Assembly: GCA_016185275.1 (NCBI GenBank)
Contig: JACPNX010000004.1
Coordinates: forward strand, 1,543-44,778
DNA from: Actinomycetota bacterium
GTDB taxonomy: Bacteria > Actinomycetota > Acidimicrobiia > Acidimicrobiales > Iamiaceae
DNA length: 43,236 nt
Direction: 5' to 3'
Of the stretch, positions 1 to 10,710 are shown in pieces. The translations under genes were made by a program, and so were the position numbers. Position 1 is the first letter of the stretch. Each line of letters starts with the position of its first letter. The notes under the pieces were generated by a model. The model worked only from the letters and a program-made list of their open reading frames with translations, searched no databases and was not told the origin of the DNA.

Positions 1-65
1 AGGTCCGGTTTCGGCCACCACTACGGATGAGATAGCGGATCGCGGCGCGATCTCGGGACACGTGG

Positions 66-89
66 CCCGCCCGCGTGCCGGGCGGGTTT
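66..89 (+). terminator. Candidate intrinsic terminator of an upstream gene
   Basis: Arms CCCGCCC (66-72) and GGGCGGG (80-86) form a 7-bp G/C stem with a 7-nt loop, followed by TTT (87-89). It would end a gene lying left of the window and insulate sdhC. The T run is short, so efficiency is uncertain. Confidence 0.45.
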
Positions 90-174
90 CCGTCGCTGAC
101 GCGGCGCGGCGGTAGCGTCGGTCCCGTTCGGGGAACCACCAGGCTCCCCCCTTCGCCCGGAGGTCGCCCGAGGG

Positions 175-945
175 ATGGCCGCACCGACCACCACCCCAGC
201 GCCGGCCCGCCGGCCGGGGCCCACCCGCATCGCCACGCCGGCCCGCGAGCGGCGCCGGTCGCCGTTCCTCGTCGAGCTGTACCGGTCGTCGGTCGGCAAG
301 AAGTACGTGATGGCCATCACCGGCGCGCTGCTGATGGGCTTCGTGTTCGCCCACATGGTCGGCAACCTCAAGATGTACCTGGGCGCCGCCGAGTACGACG
401 GCTACGCCGACTTCCTGCGCCGGCTGCTGGTGCCGATCCTGCCCCGCACGGTCACGCTGTGGCTGATGCGCGTCGGCCTCATCGCCGCGTTCGCGCTCCA
501 CATCCACGCCGCCTACTCGTTGACCCGCATCAACCACCGCGCCCGGGCCGTCAAGTACCAGTCGCGGCGCGACTACGTGGCCGCCACCTACGCCAGCCGC
601 ACCATGCGCTGGACGGGGATCATCATCACGCTGTTCCTCGTGTGGCACCTGTTCGACCTGTCCTGGACCGGCACGGGCTACCGCTCCTTCTACCGGGGCG
701 CGGTCTACGAGAACGTCGACGCCAGCCTCAGCCGCATCCCCGTCGCCGCCCTCTACATCGTCGCCAACCTCGCCCTCGGGGTGCACCTGTTCCATGGTGC
801 GTGGTCGTTGTTCCAGTCGCTCGGCTGGAACAACCCTCGGTTCAACCGGTGGCGCAAGTGGTTCGCGTACGGCTTCAGCGGAGCGGTCACCCTGGGCAAC
901 GTCTCGTTCCCGATCGCCGTGCTCGCCGGCGTCGTGAGCCGGTGA
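175..945 (+). CDS. sdhC: Succinate dehydrogenase cytochrome b subunit
   Basis: This 256-residue protein is the membrane anchor of complex II, carrying haem b and passing electrons from the iron-sulfur subunit to quinone. Five hydrophobic segments are visible (about 44-64, 93-115, 140-160, 190-212, 230-252). Histidines sit inside or next to them: H60 in FVFAHMVGN, then [15 protein letters not shown] and HLFHGAWS, as expected for haem ligands of the single-polypeptide b558-type anchor. The N-terminal 30 residues are Pro/Arg-rich and cytosolic. No separate sdhD follows, which fits this fused-anchor class. The ATG has GGAGG 11 nt upstream and a TAnnnT -10-like box (TAGCGT) at 113-118. sdhA starts 10 nt after its stop, so the three genes form an operon. 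Confidence 0.93.
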   Translation: MAAPTTTPAPARRPGPTRIATPARERRRSPFLVELYRSSVGKKYVMAITGALLMGFVFAHMVGNLKMYLGAAEYDGYADFLRRLLVPILPRTVTLWLMRVGLIAAFALHIHAAYSLTRINHRARAVKYQSRRDYVAATYASRTMRWTGIIITLFLVWHLFDLSWTGTGYRSFYRGAVYENVDASLSRIPVAALYIVANLALGVHLFHGAWSLFQSLGWNNPRFNRWRKWFAYGFSGAVTLGNVSFPIAVLAGVVSR

Positions 946-955
946 GGGGACGGCC

Positions 956-2881
<1,926 letters not shown>

Positions 2882-2883
2882 CG

Positions 2884-3660
2884 ATGGCCAGCACCCTCAA
2901 CCTCACCCTGCGCGTGTGGCGCCAGGACGGCCCCGACGACACGGGGCGCTTCGACACCATCGAGGCGCCCGGCATCAAGGACGACATGTCGTTCCTCGAG
3001 ATGCTCGACGTGGTGAACGAGCGCCTGATCGAGGCCGGCCGGGAGCCGATCACCTTCGACCACGACTGCCGCGAGGGCATCTGTGGCACCTGCTCGCTGA
3101 TGATCGACGGCCAGGCCCACGGGCCGCAGCGGGGCACGGCGACCTGCCAGCTCCACATGCGCAGGTTCGCCGACGGCCAGACCATCACCGTCGAACCCTG
3201 GCGGGCCACGGCCTTCCCGGTCATCAAGGACCTGATGGTGGACCGGTCCGCGCTCGACCGGATCGTCGAGGCCGGCGGCTACATCACCGCGGAGACCGGC
3301 GGCGCGCCCGATGCGAACCTCATCCCCGTGCCCAAGCCCGTGGCTGACGCGGCCTTCGACGCGGCCGCCTGCATCCAGTGCGGCGCGTGCGTGGCCGCCT
3401 GTCCCAACGGCGCCGCCAACCTGTTCACCGCGGCCAAGGTCGCCCACCTGAACCTGCTTCCGCAGGGCGAGGCGGAGCGCTACTCGCGGGTGGAGAACAT
3501 GGTCGACGTGATGGAGGACCACTTCGGCTCGTGCACGAACCACGGCGAGTGCGAGGCGGCGTGCCCGAAGAAGATCTCCATCGACTACATCGCCCTCATG
3601 AACAAGGACTACCTGCGGGCCAAGTTCAAGAACCGCCGCTACTTGAGCCGCAACCCCTAG
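2884..3660 (+). CDS. sdhB: Succinate dehydrogenase iron-sulfur subunit
   Basis: This 258-residue protein carries electrons from SdhA flavin to the SdhC haem and quinone site. The N-terminal ferredoxin domain has the 2Fe-2S ligands Cys62, Cys67, Cys70 (CREGICGTC) and Cys88. The C-terminal domain has [15 protein letters not shown] and [15 protein letters not shown], the ligands for the other two clusters. The open frame extends 30 codons upstream inside sdhA, but the ATG at 2884, 2 nt after the sdhA stop, starts directly on the conserved N-terminal strand and is preferred. It is the last gene of the sdhCAB operon; a hairpin follows. Confidence 0.95.
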   Translation: MASTLNLTLRVWRQDGPDDTGRFDTIEAPGIKDDMSFLEMLDVVNERLIEAGREPITFDHDCREGICGTCSLMIDGQAHGPQRGTATCQLHMRRFADGQTITVEPWRATAFPVIKDLMVDRSALDRIVEAGGYITAETGGAPDANLIPVPKPVADAAFDAAACIQCGACVAACPNGAANLFTAAKVAHLNLLPQGEAERYSRVENMVDVMEDHFGSCTNHGECEAACPKKISIDYIALMNKDYLRAKFKNRRYLSRNP

Positions 3661-3680
3661 CCGCGTAGCGGCTCGGCCGA

Positions 3681-3709
3681 GGCGACACCGGCGCCCGGCA
3701 GGCGTCGCC
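3681..3709. terminator. Hairpin between convergent genes
   Basis: GGCGACaCC (3681-3689) pairs with GGcGTCGCC (3701-3709): 8 base pairs with one A/C mismatch and an 11-nt GC loop. It sits between the tail-to-tail sdhB and lipoprotein genes and could serve both directions. There is no T tract, as is common in high-GC actinobacteria. Confidence 0.4.
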
Positions 3710-3729
3710 GGCGCGCCGCGCGCCAGCCG

Positions 3730-4311
3730 TCAACCCGAGCCTGCGAAGAACACCTCGGCGACCACACGGGGGGGCAGCGGGTCACCGCCGACCTCGGCCG
3801 ATGCCAGGCCGAGGGTCACCTTCTCGCCCGTCGCGGGGTCGCGGTAGGTGCAATAGATGCGCCGCATCGCCGTGTCGCATCGACCGACGAGGTCCCAGCG
3901 GGGCCCGCCGGGATCGGCCCGGCCGAACAGCGTCGACACCACCTCGCCCGTCGCGTACTGCTCGGCGGCCGCCCGGTCACCGCGGCCCCACGCCCGCACC
4001 AGGTCGCTCGTGTACTCCTCGGGGGCGGCGGGCAGCGACGTGGCTTCGGTGGTCGTGGCGGACGATGGCGCGGTGACGGGTGCGGCCGTGGTGGCCGTCG
4101 TCGCCGGCGGGGTGGTTGACGGACCAGACGCCAGCGCGGTCGTCGTGGTCGGCTGCGTCGTGGTGATCGGGCGCGTGGTGGTGGTGGTGGTGGTCGTGGC
4201 CGCATCGTCAGAGCCCCCGCTGCTGCAGCCGGCCCCGGCCAGCACCACCAGCGTGGCCACAACAGCGCAACGGCGTGGGACCCGGGTGACCGCCATGGGC
4301 CCGACCGCCAT
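3730..4311 (-). CDS. Putative lipoprotein with Thr-rich linker
   Basis: I do not recognise the family. The 193-residue product starts with a basic n-region and hydrophobic stretch ending in lipobox LAGAGC (Cys29), so it should be exported and lipid-anchored. A low-complexity Thr/Pro/Ala/Ser linker (about 38-90, with runs of Thr) leads to a compact C-terminal domain of about 100 residues containing EEYTSDLVRAWGRGDR and a CDTAMRRIYCTY segment with two cysteines that could form a disulfide. An alternative ATG lies five codons downstream (4296). It diverges from a second lipoprotein gene at 4439; a perfect inverted repeat lies just upstream of both. A near-consensus -10 (TAGGTC, 4323-4318) ends 6 nt before the ATG, so the transcript may be leaderless. 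Confidence 0.72.
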   Translation of the reverse strand: MAVGPMAVTRVPRRCAVVATLVVLAGAGCSSGGSDDAATTTTTTTTRPITTTQPTTTTALASGPSTTPPATTATTAAPVTAPSSATTTEATSLPAAPEEYTSDLVRAWGRGDRAAAEQYATGEVVSTLFGRADPGGPRWDLVGRCDTAMRRIYCTYRDPATGEKVTLGLASAEVGGDPLPPRVVAEVFFAGSG

Positions 4312-4324
4312 GGGCCTGACCTAC

Positions 4325-4357
4325 CCGGTCCACCGGCGTGAGGCGCCGGTGGACCGG
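4325..4357. promoter_or_regulatory. 14-bp perfect inverted repeat between divergent lipoproteins
   Basis: CCGGTCCACCGGCG (4325-4338) and its exact reverse complement (4344-4357) flank a 5-nt spacer. The repeat lies 1 nt upstream of the likely -10 of the leftward lipoprotein gene and about 80 nt upstream of the rightward one. This position suits an operator for a dimeric regulator, or an mRNA hairpin in the rightward leader. No regulator gene is adjacent. Confidence 0.5.
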
Positions 4358-4438
4358 TGGGCGACGGCGCGCGGTAGGCGTGGGAACCCGCCGTCGCTCC
4401 GGATCGTCACAGGGCAGGCCTCGAGCAGGAGGACGCCC

Positions 4439-6028
4439 GTGCCCGCAACCCACACGCACCTGCCCGCGGTCCCGTCGCGGACCACGGTTCCCGTCGGCAC
4501 CCGCGCGGTCGCGGTCGCCGTCGCGGTCGTCGCCTCGCTGGCGGCGGCCGCCTGCGGAGCTGCCGGCCGGGTCGGGACCACGAGCGGGGACGGCGACCCC
4601 GGCGGCTGGCGCACGATCCCCTTGGGTGTGCGCGACCGCGGTGACATGTCCGTCGTCATGGGCGCCGTCTGTGGTGCTGTGAACGTCGTGGCGGCAGGAG
4701 CCACCCTCGACGCCTTCGAGATCGCCGGCGGAGCGGCGCTGCGGGTACCCATCGGGCGGCCGGCCGGCACCCGGCTGTGGATGCTGGGCACGGGGCTGGC
4801 CGAGGGCCCCGGTGGTCCCGTCGTCGCGGGCATCGCCTTCCCGGACGAGGGCAACGGCGAGTCGCGGGGTGTCGTGTGGCGGCTCGAGGGCGAGCGCGGG
4901 TGGCAGCCGACCGAGCTGCCGGCCGGTCCCCAGCAGGTCGATGTGAGCGCCGTGGCGGCGACCCCGACCGGCTACGTGGTCGTCGGTTCGCAGGGGACGT
5001 CGCCGTTCGTGCCGGTGGCCTGGCGGTCGACCGACGGCGTCGCCTGGTCGCGCGTCGCGCTGCCATCCTCGCCGGAAGAGGTCGAGCGTCTCGCCGGCCT
5101 CGCCGCGGTGGGCGACGCGGTGGTGGCCGTCGGGCAGGCCCGACGCGACGGCGGGAGCGCCGGGGTGGCGGTGCGCATCGAGCCGGCCTCCGGCGCCGTG
5201 GAGCGCCTCGGTGCGGGTGGTCCCCCGCTGTCCGGCGTGGCCCGCACCGCCGGCGGGCGGGTCGTGGCCACGATCGCGCGAGATGTCACCGGCGCCACCA
5301 CAGTCCTCGCCACGTCCGACGACAGCGGGCGGTCATGGACACCGGTCGATGCGGGCACCGTCGGCCTCACCCGGGCCGGCACGGCGGTGCGGCCGTCCCA
5401 GATCGTTGCCGGCGAGGGCCTCGTGGCCGCCGCCGCCGCGAGCCCCGGCCCGCAGGACGACCCGGGCTGCTGGGTGGACCTGGCTGCGTGCCGGGAGGAA
5501 TCCCAGCGGGCCAGCCGCGCCGCTGCCTACGTGTCGACCGATGCCACGGCCTGGTCGGCGGTCGACCTCCCCGGCGACGACGGCATCATCGACGTGTCCA
5601 CCGCGGTGTGGCCGAAGGCGGGCCTGTCCGTGGCCGGCTGGATCGGCGGCACCTTGAACGTGTGGCAGCGCACGACCTCTGGCGACGCCGGGCCGCTGCC
5701 GACGCAGCCGCCGGCCACGACGACCTCCGTGCCTGCGCTGCCGCCCCCGCTCGGCGTCGACGAGGTACCGGTGGTCGGCAGGACGTACCGGATCGTCGTC
5801 TTCGATCACTGCGGGATCGAGCAGCTCGGCGTGGCCGCCCCGGGCGGCCGGAGCCGGCGGTGGGCGGCGGCATCGGGCCAGGACCTCGCCGCGGCCACCA
5901 AGGACCCGTCGTGGCCCTACGAGCTCGTGGTCCGCACCGCATCCGACCGCGTCGAGCTGCGGAACCGGTCAGGCACCGTGCTGGCGCGCTACGACCTCTC
6001 GGCCGGTCCCGGGCTCATGTGCGCCTGA
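4439..6028 (+). CDS. Lipoprotein with sialidase-like beta-propeller repeats
   Basis: The 529-residue protein begins with GTG at 4439, placed after AGGAGG; this start gives a signal sequence ending in lipobox LAAAAC (Cys39). A longer open frame upstream is antisense to the neighbouring lipoprotein and was rejected. The body has repeated Asp-box-like turns (STDGVAWSRV, TSDDSGRSWTPV, STDATAWSAV) spaced as in BNR/sialidase-type propellers. Catalytic sialidase arginines are not evident, so a binding or scaffold role is as likely as hydrolysis. A Pro/Thr linker (about residues 420-440) leads to a short C-terminal domain. It is probably exposed outside the membrane. The ligand is unknown. Confidence 0.75.
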   Translation: MPATHTHLPAVPSRTTVPVGTRAVAVAVAVVASLAAAACGAAGRVGTTSGDGDPGGWRTIPLGVRDRGDMSVVMGAVCGAVNVVAAGATLDAFEIAGGAALRVPIGRPAGTRLWMLGTGLAEGPGGPVVAGIAFPDEGNGESRGVVWRLEGERGWQPTELPAGPQQVDVSAVAATPTGYVVVGSQGTSPFVPVAWRSTDGVAWSRVALPSSPEEVERLAGLAAVGDAVVAVGQARRDGGSAGVAVRIEPASGAVERLGAGGPPLSGVARTAGGRVVATIARDVTGATTVLATSDDSGRSWTPVDAGTVGLTRAGTAVRPSQIVAGEGLVAAAAASPGPQDDPGCWVDLAACREESQRASRAAAYVSTDATAWSAVDLPGDDGIIDVSTAVWPKAGLSVAGWIGGTLNVWQRTTSGDAGPLPTQPPATTTSVPALPPPLGVDEVPVVGRTYRIVVFDHCGIEQLGVAAPGGRSRRWAAASGQDLAAATKDPSWPYELVVRTASDRVELRNRSGTVLARYDLSAGPGLMCA

Positions 6029-6061
6029 CGCGGACGTCGGCGCCAGCCGTCCGGGACCGTG

Positions 6062-6128
6062 GCCGATGCGCCGGGCAGGGGCCGGCGCCGATGCGCCGCC
6101 GGGGGCCGGGGCCGGCGCCGATGCGCCG
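6062..6128. repeat. Three copies of a 12-bp GC-rich element
   Basis: GCCGATGCGCCG occurs at 6062-6073, 6087-6098 and 6117-6128, separated by GGGGCCGG-rich spacers of 13 and 18 nt. It fills the start of the 245-bp gap between the lipoprotein and helicase genes. The rest of the gap holds a -10-like TACCCT (6184-6189), leaving a leader of about 80 nt for the helicase. Function is unknown. Confidence 0.5.
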
Positions 6129-6273
6129 GGGCGCCGGGAACTTCGCCGACCCGGTCGATGGTGGCAGTGCCGTCGCCCGCCGCTACCCTCGACCCGCTGC
6201 GCCGCTCGGCGTTGCGCCACGGGCCGTTCGTTTCGCATCTGCCTCTGGCACCTTCGGAACGAATCGAGAACCC

Positions 6274-7944
6274 GTGCCCTCCCCCGCCCCCACCTTCGCC
6301 GCGCTCGGTCTGGACGACGCCCTCGTCGCTGGCCTCGCGCGCCGGGGCATCACCACGCCGACCGCCATCCAGGCCGCCACCCTGCCCGACTCCCTCGCCG
6401 GCCGCGACGTGAGCGGCAAGGCGCCCACCGGCTCCGGCAAGACCATCGCCTTCGGCCTGCCGCTCGTCCTGCGCACGAGCGCGGCGCGGCCGCACCGCCC
6501 CACCGGTCTCGTGCTCGTGCCCACCCGTGAGCTCGCCGCCCAGGTGGCCGAAGAGCTGCGGCATCTCGTGCGCGGCACCCGCCACCACGTCGCCGCGATC
6601 TACGGCGGCGTCGGCTTCGGCCCGCAGCGCGCCGCCCTGCGCCGCGGCGTCGAGCTGCTCGTCGCCTGCCCCGGCCGCCTCGCCGATCTCGTGCAGCAGG
6701 GCGACATCGACCTCGGCGCCGTCGAGGTGGCCGTCGTCGACGAGGCCGACCGCATGGCGGACATGGGCTTCCTGCCCGAGGTACGCCGCCTGCTCGATCG
6801 CACCCCTGCCGCCCGCCAGACGTTGCTGTTCTCGGCCACGCTCGACGGTGACGTCGACGTCGTCGTGCGGCACTACCAGCGCGACCCCGTGCGCCACGAG
6901 CTGGACGACGCGGCCACGGACGCACCCGACGCCGAGCACCGCTTCTGGCTCGTGCCTCGCGACGACCGGGCCGCCCGCTGCGCGGAGGTCGTGACCCTGG
7001 CCGGACCCACCATCGTGTTCTGCCGGACCAAGCACGGCGCCGACCGCACCGCCAAGCGGCTCACCCGCGACGGCGTCCGCTCCGTCGCCATCCACGGCGA
7101 CCGCTCGCAGCGCCAGCGCGAGCAGGCGCTCGCCGCCTTCGCGGACGGCAAGGTGCAGGCCCTCGTGGCCACCGACGTGGCCGCCCGCGGCATCCACGTC
7201 GACGGCGTGGCCTGCGTCGTGCACTTCGACCCGCCGGCCGACGCCAAGGACTATCTGCACCGCTCGGGCCGCACGGCGCGGGCCGGGGCGACGGGCGTCG
7301 TGCTGTCCCTCGTCGATCCCGGGCTGCGCAAGGCCGTCACCAAGCTGCAGCGCGACGCCGGGTTGCCCGACGGCCTCGTGCGCCCGAACCTCGACGACCT
7401 GCGCGCCCTGCTCGACCGGCCGCCGGCAGCCGATGCGCCGGCGCCGGGTGTCCCCGCGTCGGCGCCGGTCCCGGGGTCGGCCTCGGCGTCGGCCTCGATT
7501 TCGGCGTCGACCTCGGCCTCCGCGTCGACCTCCGCGTCGACCTCCGCGTCGACCTCGACGTCGGCCTCGATTTCGGCGTCGGCCTCGATTTCGGCCCCGA
7601 CCTCGGCCTCGACGTCGGCCCCGGGACCGGCCCGAAAGCCGGTTCGGACCGACTCCGGGCCCGCGCCTCACGCCGCGAGCGATGGCACCGGCGACACGCC
7701 GCGCCGCTCCAGCGAGCCTCGCCGATCCAGCGAGCCGGGCCAGCCGGGCCGCGCCACCCTCAAGTTCTTCGACCGGCGCCGCGGGTTCGGCTTCATCGAC
7801 CGTCCCGGCGAGGTCGACCTGTTCGTCCACGTCTCGGCCCTCGTCGACGTTCCGGCCGATCGCCTGGTCGAGGGTCGCCCCGTGAGCTTCGACGTCGAGG
7901 CGGGGCGCAAGGGCGAGCAGGCGGTGCGCGTGCGCGTCCACTGA
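6274..7944 (+). CDS. DEAD-box RNA helicase fused to a cold-shock domain
   Basis: This 556-residue protein is predicted to unwind RNA using ATP. It has a Q-motif region (FAALGLDDALVAGL), Walker A APTGSGKT (50-57), PTRELAAQ, VDEADRMADMGF, FSAT, then in the second RecA lobe FCRTKHGADR, TDVAARGIHVDGV and HRSGRTARAG. After about residue 400 comes a low-complexity Ser/Ala/Thr tract, a basic linker, and a C-terminal cold-shock (OB-fold) domain (about 492-556) with RNP1-like RGFGFID and RNP2-like LFVHVSAL. The domain pair suggests one polypeptide that binds and remodels structured RNA. The GTG at 6274 starts directly on the Q-motif region; the frame is open far upstream but that part is a shadow of the lipoprotein gene. 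Confidence 0.92.
   Translation: MPSPAPTFAALGLDDALVAGLARRGITTPTAIQAATLPDSLAGRDVSGKAPTGSGKTIAFGLPLVLRTSAARPHRPTGLVLVPTRELAAQVAEELRHLVRGTRHHVAAIYGGVGFGPQRAALRRGVELLVACPGRLADLVQQGDIDLGAVEVAVVDEADRMADMGFLPEVRRLLDRTPAARQTLLFSATLDGDVDVVVRHYQRDPVRHELDDAATDAPDAEHRFWLVPRDDRAARCAEVVTLAGPTIVFCRTKHGADRTAKRLTRDGVRSVAIHGDRSQRQREQALAAFADGKVQALVATDVAARGIHVDGVACVVHFDPPADAKDYLHRSGRTARAGATGVVLSLVDPGLRKAVTKLQRDAGLPDGLVRPNLDDLRALLDRPPAADAPAPGVPASAPVPGSASASASISASTSASASTSASTSASTSTSASISASASISAPTSASTSAPGPARKPVRTDSGPAPHAASDGTGDTPRRSSEPRRSSEPGQPGRATLKFFDRRRGFGFIDRPGEVDLFVHVSALVDVPADRLVEGRPVSFDVEAGRKGEQAVRVRVH
7476..7623 (+). repeat. Ser/Ala/Thr-coding microsatellite-like tract in the helicase
   Basis: Repeats such as CGCGTCGACCTC (three tandem 12-bp copies near 7521-7556) and GCCTCGATTTCG encode alternating Ser with Ala, Thr and Ile. 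The unit is a multiple of 3, so length changes keep the frame. The tract links the helicase core to the cold-shock domain. Confidence 0.7.
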
Positions 7945-8020
7945 GCCAGCGCAGCCGGGGTCGCTTGACGGTCGCCCCGCTCCGGCCCCGGTCGCCCATC
8001 CCACCCTGGCCGGCGTTTCG

Positions 8021-8055
8021 CGACACATCCGGCCGACCCTTGGCCGGATGTGTCG
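8021..8055 (+). terminator. 14-bp perfect hairpin after the helicase gene
   Basis: CGACACATCCGGCC (8021-8034) and its exact reverse complement (8042-8055) enclose a 7-nt loop. It begins 77 nt after the helicase stop. No T tract follows, so it would be a T-less terminator, a processing site or an operator. Confidence 0.5.
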
Positions 8056-8160
8056 GGAATGGCCGATGGACGGACGGAGCCCCGGCTGCACGCGCGCGGA
8101 ACCGCCTCGTCCGGTTTGCGCGGCGCCGCGGCCGTCGACTAGCGATGAGGCGGTTTTTCG

Positions 8161-8185
8161 CCCCCAAAACCTGAAGTTTTGGGGG
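8161..8185 (+). promoter_or_regulatory. 10-bp perfect hairpin in the hppA leader region
   Basis: CCCCCAAAAC (8161-8170) pairs with GTTTTGGGGG (8176-8185) around loop CTGAA, 40 nt before the hppA start. The T5 run lies before, not after, the stem, so this is not a standard terminator in either direction. It could be a leader hairpin affecting hppA expression. The 281-bp gap holds no convincing gene. Confidence 0.45.
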
Positions 8186-8225
8186 GCAGCGAGACACCGT
8201 TCCCGTCCCCGGGTCGAGACAAGGG

Positions 8226-10643
8226 ATGAGCATGCTCCGAGTCCTCGCCGCTGAAGGCGGCTACCAGGCGTTCCAGCTCAAGGGGGGTGAGTGGGCCGTC
8301 CTGGCCTTCTCCGGCGCGGCCGCAGTGGTGGCCCTCGCCGTCGGCTTCTTCCTGCGCACCGCGGTGCTCAAGCAGGACCAGGGCACCCCGACCATGATCG
8401 AGATCGCCACCGCGATCCAAGAAGGCGCCCTCGCCTACCTGAAGCGGCAGTTCCGCACGATCGTCGTCGTACTGATCCCCCTGGCCGTCATCGTGTTCAT
8501 CACCTCGGTGAAGGTCGTGAACCCGGGTGCCAACGCCCTCAGCGCGGCCGACGACACGGTGGCTCTGAACTTCTTCCAGTCGGGCCTGTTCCGGACGCTC
8601 GCGTTCGTGGCCGGCGGGTTCATGTCCGGTCTCACCGGCTTCATCGGGATGACGCTGGCCACGCAGGGCAACGTGCGCACGGCGGCGGCCGCCCGGCGCA
8701 ACAGCCTGCCCGACGCGCTGCAGGTCGCCTTCCGCACCGGCGGTGTGGCCGGCATGTTCACCGTCGGCCTCGGCCTGCTCGGCGCGACGATCATCATCGT
8801 CATCTTCCAGAACACGAGCTCGGCCATCCTCGTCGGGTTCGGCTTCGGCGGCTCGCTGCTGGCCCTGTTCCTGCGGGTCGGCGGCGGCATCTTCACCAAG
8901 GCGGCCGACGTGGGCGCCGACCTCGTCGGCAAGGTCGAGGCGGGCATCCCCGAGGACGACCCCCGCAACCCGGCCACCATCGCCGACAACGTGGGCGACA
9001 ACGTCGGTGACTGCGCCGGCATGGCCGCCGACCTGTTCGAGTCCTACGAGGTCACACTGGTCGCCTCGATCATCCTCGGCGTGGCCGCCTTCCGGGCCGT
9101 GGGCGCCAACCCGGCGCTCGGGCTGATCTTCCCGCTGGCCGCCCGCGCCATCGGCGTCGTCGCCTCGATCGCCGGCGTCTTCGCCGTGCGGGCCAAGGAG
9201 GGCGAGACCAACGCCCTCAAGCCGATCAACCGGGGCTTCCTCACCGCCGGCGTGCTGACCGTGATCGGCACCGCCCTCGTCGCCCTGCTCTACGTCGGCA
9301 ACGACGCCACCCGGCTGTCGAACGTCGGCTGGCGCGTCTTCGGCGCGGTGGTCGTCGGCCTCGTGCTCGCCCAGGCGGTGAGCCGGCTCACCGAGTACTT
9401 CACCGGCACCGAGTACGGCCCGGTGCGCGAGATCGCCGAGTCGTCCCGCACAGGGCCCGCCACCGTCGTGCTGTCGGGCACGTCGTCGGGCCTGGAGTCG
9501 TCCGTCTACGCCATCATCGCCATCGCCATCGCCATCGGCGTGTCACTTGCCCTCGGCGGCGGCAACCTCCAGTTCTCGCTGTACCTCGTCGCTCTGTGCG
9601 GCATGGGCATGCTCGCCACTACGGGCGTGGTGGTCTCGGAGGACACCTTCGGTCCGGTCGCCGACAACGCCGCCGGCATCGCCGAGATGTCGGGCGAGTT
9701 CGCCGGCGAGCCCGAGCGGATCATGGTGAGCCTGGACGCCGTGGGCAACACCACCAAGGCGGTCACCAAGGGCTTCGCCATCGGCTCGGCCGTCATCGCC
9801 GCGGTGGCCCTGTTCGCCTCCTTCATCGAGACGGCGGCCAACCAGATCTTCTCGGCCGAGACGGTCGACCGGCTCATCAAGGGTCCCCGTGGCGTGTTCG
9901 ACGCCCTGCCCATCAACGTGGCCGACCCGAAGGTGTTCATCGGCCTGCTGATCGGTGGCTCGATCCCGTTCCTGTTCTCGGCGCTGGCCATCCGCGCCGT
10001 CGGCCGCACGGCCGGCGTCGTCGTGCAGGAGGTCCGCGACCAGTTCGCCGACGGTGGGATCATGGCCGGCACCAAGCGCCCCGACTACGGCCCGGTCATC
10101 GACATCTGCACCGCCGCCTCGCTGCGCGAGCTGGCCACCCCGGCGCTGCTGGCCGTCCTCGCGCCAGTGGTCATCGGCTTCGGCATCAACTGGGCCGCAC
10201 TGGGTGCGTTCCTCGCCGCCGTCATCCTGACCGGGCAGCTCATGGCCAACTACCTGTCGAACGCCGGTGGTGCGTGGGACAACGCCAAGAAGTTCATCGA
10301 GGACGGCCACGAGGGCGGCAAGGGATCCGACGCCCACAAGGCCGCGGTCATCGGCGACACCGTCGGCGACCCCTTCAAGGACACGGCCGGCCCGGCCCTC
10401 AACCCGCTGATCAAGGTCATGAACCTGGTGTCGCTGCTGATCCTGCCCGCGGTCATCAACATGGCCGACGGGAAGGGGGCGCTGAAGCCCTCGGGCGCCA
10501 GCCTGGCGGTGGCCGGCGTGGCCCTGCTGGTCATCATCGGTGCGGTCGCCTTCTCGAAGCGCAGGAGCGGCGGCATCGGTGGCGACGCGGGCACGATCCC
10601 CGGCCCGCCGGTCGAGGACGCCGCCGCGGCCGCCGTCGGCTGA
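8226..10643 (+). CDS. hppA: K+-independent H+-translocating membrane pyrophosphatase
   Basis: This 805-residue polytopic protein hydrolyses cytoplasmic pyrophosphate and pumps protons across the membrane. About 16 hydrophobic segments are visible. The substrate-binding loops include DNVGDNVGDCAGMAADLFE and, near the C-terminus, GSDAHKAAVIGDTVGDPFKD. In the motif GNTTKAVTKGFAIGSA the residue after GNTT is Lys (about 511); the K+-dependent family has Ala here, so I infer the K+-independent, H+-pumping type. The ATG at 8226 is followed by another in-frame ATG at 8232. It appears monocistronic and convergent with the next gene. It would recover energy from pyrophosphate released by biosynthesis, including nucleotide-sugar synthesis. 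Confidence 0.95.
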   Translation: MSMLRVLAAEGGYQAFQLKGGEWAVLAFSGAAAVVALAVGFFLRTAVLKQDQGTPTMIEIATAIQEGALAYLKRQFRTIVVVLIPLAVIVFITSVKVVNPGANALSAADDTVALNFFQSGLFRTLAFVAGGFMSGLTGFIGMTLATQGNVRTAAAARRNSLPDALQVAFRTGGVAGMFTVGLGLLGATIIIVIFQNTSSAILVGFGFGGSLLALFLRVGGGIFTKAADVGADLVGKVEAGIPEDDPRNPATIADNVGDNVGDCAGMAADLFESYEVTLVASIILGVAAFRAVGANPALGLIFPLAARAIGVVASIAGVFAVRAKEGETNALKPINRGFLTAGVLTVIGTALVALLYVGNDATRLSNVGWRVFGAVVVGLVLAQAVSRLTEYFTGTEYGPVREIAESSRTGPATVVLSGTSSGLESSVYAIIAIAIAIGVSLALGGGNLQFSLYLVALCGMGMLATTGVVVSEDTFGPVADNAAGIAEMSGEFAGEPERIMVSLDAVGNTTKAVTKGFAIGSAVIAAVALFASFIETAANQIFSAETVDRLIKGPRGVFDALPINVADPKVFIGLLIGGSIPFLFSALAIRAVGRTAGVVVQEVRDQFADGGIMAGTKRPDYGPVIDICTAASLRELATPALLAVLAPVVIGFGINWAALGAFLAAVILTGQLMANYLSNAGGAWDNAKKFIEDGHEGGKGSDAHKAAVIGDTVGDPFKDTAGPALNPLIKVMNLVSLLILPAVINMADGKGALKPSGASLAVAGVALLVIIGAVAFSKRRSGGIGGDAGTIPGPPVEDAAAAAVG

Positions 10644-10682
10644 ACGGCCCTCCTCCCTGCCTCGCCTCTGCGTCCGGTGCGG

Positions 10683-10710
10683 GCCGGGGCCAGAAACGGT
10701 GGTGGCCGGC
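10683..10710. terminator. Weak hairpin between convergent genes
   Basis: GCC-GG-GGCCA (10683-10692) can pair with TGGCCGGC (10703-10710) with a 2-nt bulge, between the hppA end and the methyltransferase stop. No T tract is present. It is a modest candidate only. Confidence 0.25.

Noticed and set aside
3857..4438. N-terminal extension of the propeller lipoprotein gene
   Set aside because: The stretch is antisense to the neighbouring lipoprotein and would bury the lipobox far inside; the GTG at 4439 after AGGAGG gives a normal signal sequence.
4777..6273. Long upstream extension of the helicase frame
   Set aside because: It overlaps the lipoprotein gene in another frame and is extremely Arg-rich, without helicase homology before residue 6274's start.
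8161..8185. Rho-independent terminator
   Set aside because: The T run lies before the stem on the plus strand and no T tract follows it in either direction.
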